A stretch of 5,431 bases of DNA from Rubrobacter sp. (GTDB lineage Bacteria; Actinomycetota; Rubrobacteria; Rubrobacterales; Rubrobacteraceae), in the NCBI GenBank assembly GCA_013815575.1, contig JACDFX010000168.1:1-5431 (forward strand), written 5' to 3'. Positions 4,870 to 5,431 of the stretch are shown here, piece by piece. Position 1 is the first letter of the stretch; the number at the start of each line of letters is the position of its first letter. A program made the translations under genes and the position numbers. The notes below the pieces were generated by a model that saw only the letters and a list, made by a program, of their open reading frames with translations, did not search any database and had not been told where the DNA came from.

Positions 4870-5431
4870 CTAGAGAACGTGACGAATCTGCCGCGTGGCC
4901 CTGACCGCGCCGTACTCGTCCACCTCCACGTAGCGGCCCTCGTCGCTCTTCGACGCGTAGTAGATGAGGTAGACGATGATCCCTACCCCGAACACCAGGA
5001 ACCACAACAACGCCCACACGAAGCTGAACTTCTTTGGCTTCACAAGCTGAGCGGTCGTTGCAGTCCTGTGGCGCACGAAGAAGCCGCTCCGCATGTACTC
5101 GCCCACCTCCTCCTCGAGCAAACGCGCACGCTCGGCCTCGGGGACGGGTTGTCCGGAGCCAGCCCTTAGCACCAACTGACCGGTTTGGTCTTTACCCTGG
5201 TCGCCCATCCTGAGGAGGAGCGCCAGCGCGGGCAGGATAGACAACATCAGCACCACACCGACCCACTGGACCCCTGCCGCGAGGGCGATCCCCACGACTA
5301 GGACTGCGGCGACCCCGCCGATGGCGTAGAGCGCGTTCCTCTTGTCTTGGGCTTCGGTTGTCCCGAAGGGAGACAGCCCCGCAGCCGTTTCGTTCGCGCC
5401 CGGGAGGGGCGGCACCGCTACGTCCGCTTCG
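4870..5431 (-). CDS. Unrecognised membrane protein, N-terminus outside the window (partial)
   Basis: The reading frame runs from TAG at 4872-4870 to the window edge. A GTG at 5415 could start a 181-residue protein, but it has no ribosome binding site, and the frame stays open upstream (residues EADVAV precede PPLPGANET). The true start is therefore probably beyond 5431. Numbered from 5415, hydrophobic segments lie at about 28-47, 51-69 and 130-152. Between them is a polar, acidic stretch (about 70-110), then FFVRHRTATTAQLVKPKKFS just before the third segment. A charged tail follows with YVEVDEYGAV. The layout suggests an inner-membrane protein with small soluble parts. No catalytic motif is visible and I do not recognise the family with confidence. 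Repeat R4 begins directly after the stop. Confidence 0.75.
   Translation of the reverse strand, partial: EADVAVPPLPGANETAAGLSPFGTTEAQDKRNALYAIGGVAAVLVVGIALAAGVQWVGVVLMLSILPALALLLRMGDQGKDQTGQLVLRAGSGQPVPEAERARLLEEEVGEYMRSGFFVRHRTATTAQLVKPKKFSFVWALLWFLVFGVGIIVYLIYYASKSDEGRYVEVDEYGAVRATRQIRHVL

Noticed and set aside
5413..5415. GTG 5415 as the true start of the membrane protein
   Set aside because: No ribosome binding site precedes it and the frame is open to the window edge, so the gene is treated as partial.

Overview
The window is high-GC bacterial DNA with Tat- and Sec-exported lipoproteins and a protein ending in a sortase-type (xPxTG) signal. Together these point to a monoderm, actinobacterial host. 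The protein style, G+C-rich codons and frequent AGG arginine codons would fit a Rubrobacter-like actinomycete. That assignment is inference, because there is no rRNA or other marker gene here.

Layout: (1) positions 37-1125, minus strand, a secreted glycerophosphodiester phosphodiesterase with a C-terminal VPDTGG sorting signal. (2) Positions 1345-2811, plus strand, a Tat-exported lipoprotein of the sulfatase/alkaline phosphatase superfamily, with Thr where the formylglycine Cys/Ser should be. (3) Positions 3017-4600, minus strand, a Sec-exported lipoprotein sulfatase with an intact C-C-P-S-R formylglycine site. (4) Positions 4870 to the window end, minus strand, the C-terminal part of an unrecognised membrane protein whose start probably lies outside the window. 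The first two genes are divergent and the middle two convergent, so this is not one operon. Three neighbouring genes nevertheless encode envelope-anchored hydrolases for phosphate or sulfate esters, each with a different anchor.

The most unusual content is between the genes. All four gaps carry a copy, in the same orientation, of one short repeat family (called R here): R1 at 1-16 (cut by the window edge), R2 at 1217-1283, R3 at 2801-3000 and R4 at 4828-4869 (a short form). Full copies are about 66-67 bp. They carry two 14-bp units of the form TTCNNNGAANTTCG (minus strand) set 25 bp apart, followed by a segment ending GGGTGAAT. R3 is split by a 129-bp MITE-like insertion with 18-bp terminal inverted repeats and a 4-bp GAGC target duplication. 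Removing the insert and one GAGC gives a 66-nt sequence that aligns to R2 without gaps. R3 also overlaps functional signals: its left end supplies the stop codon of gene 2, and its right end supplies the T-tract of a likely terminator for gene 3. A separate perfect 14-bp inverted repeat lies at 4743-4790.

No tRNA, rRNA, CRISPR array, transposase gene or complete mobile element was seen. No gene-free stretch exceeds about 270 bp.
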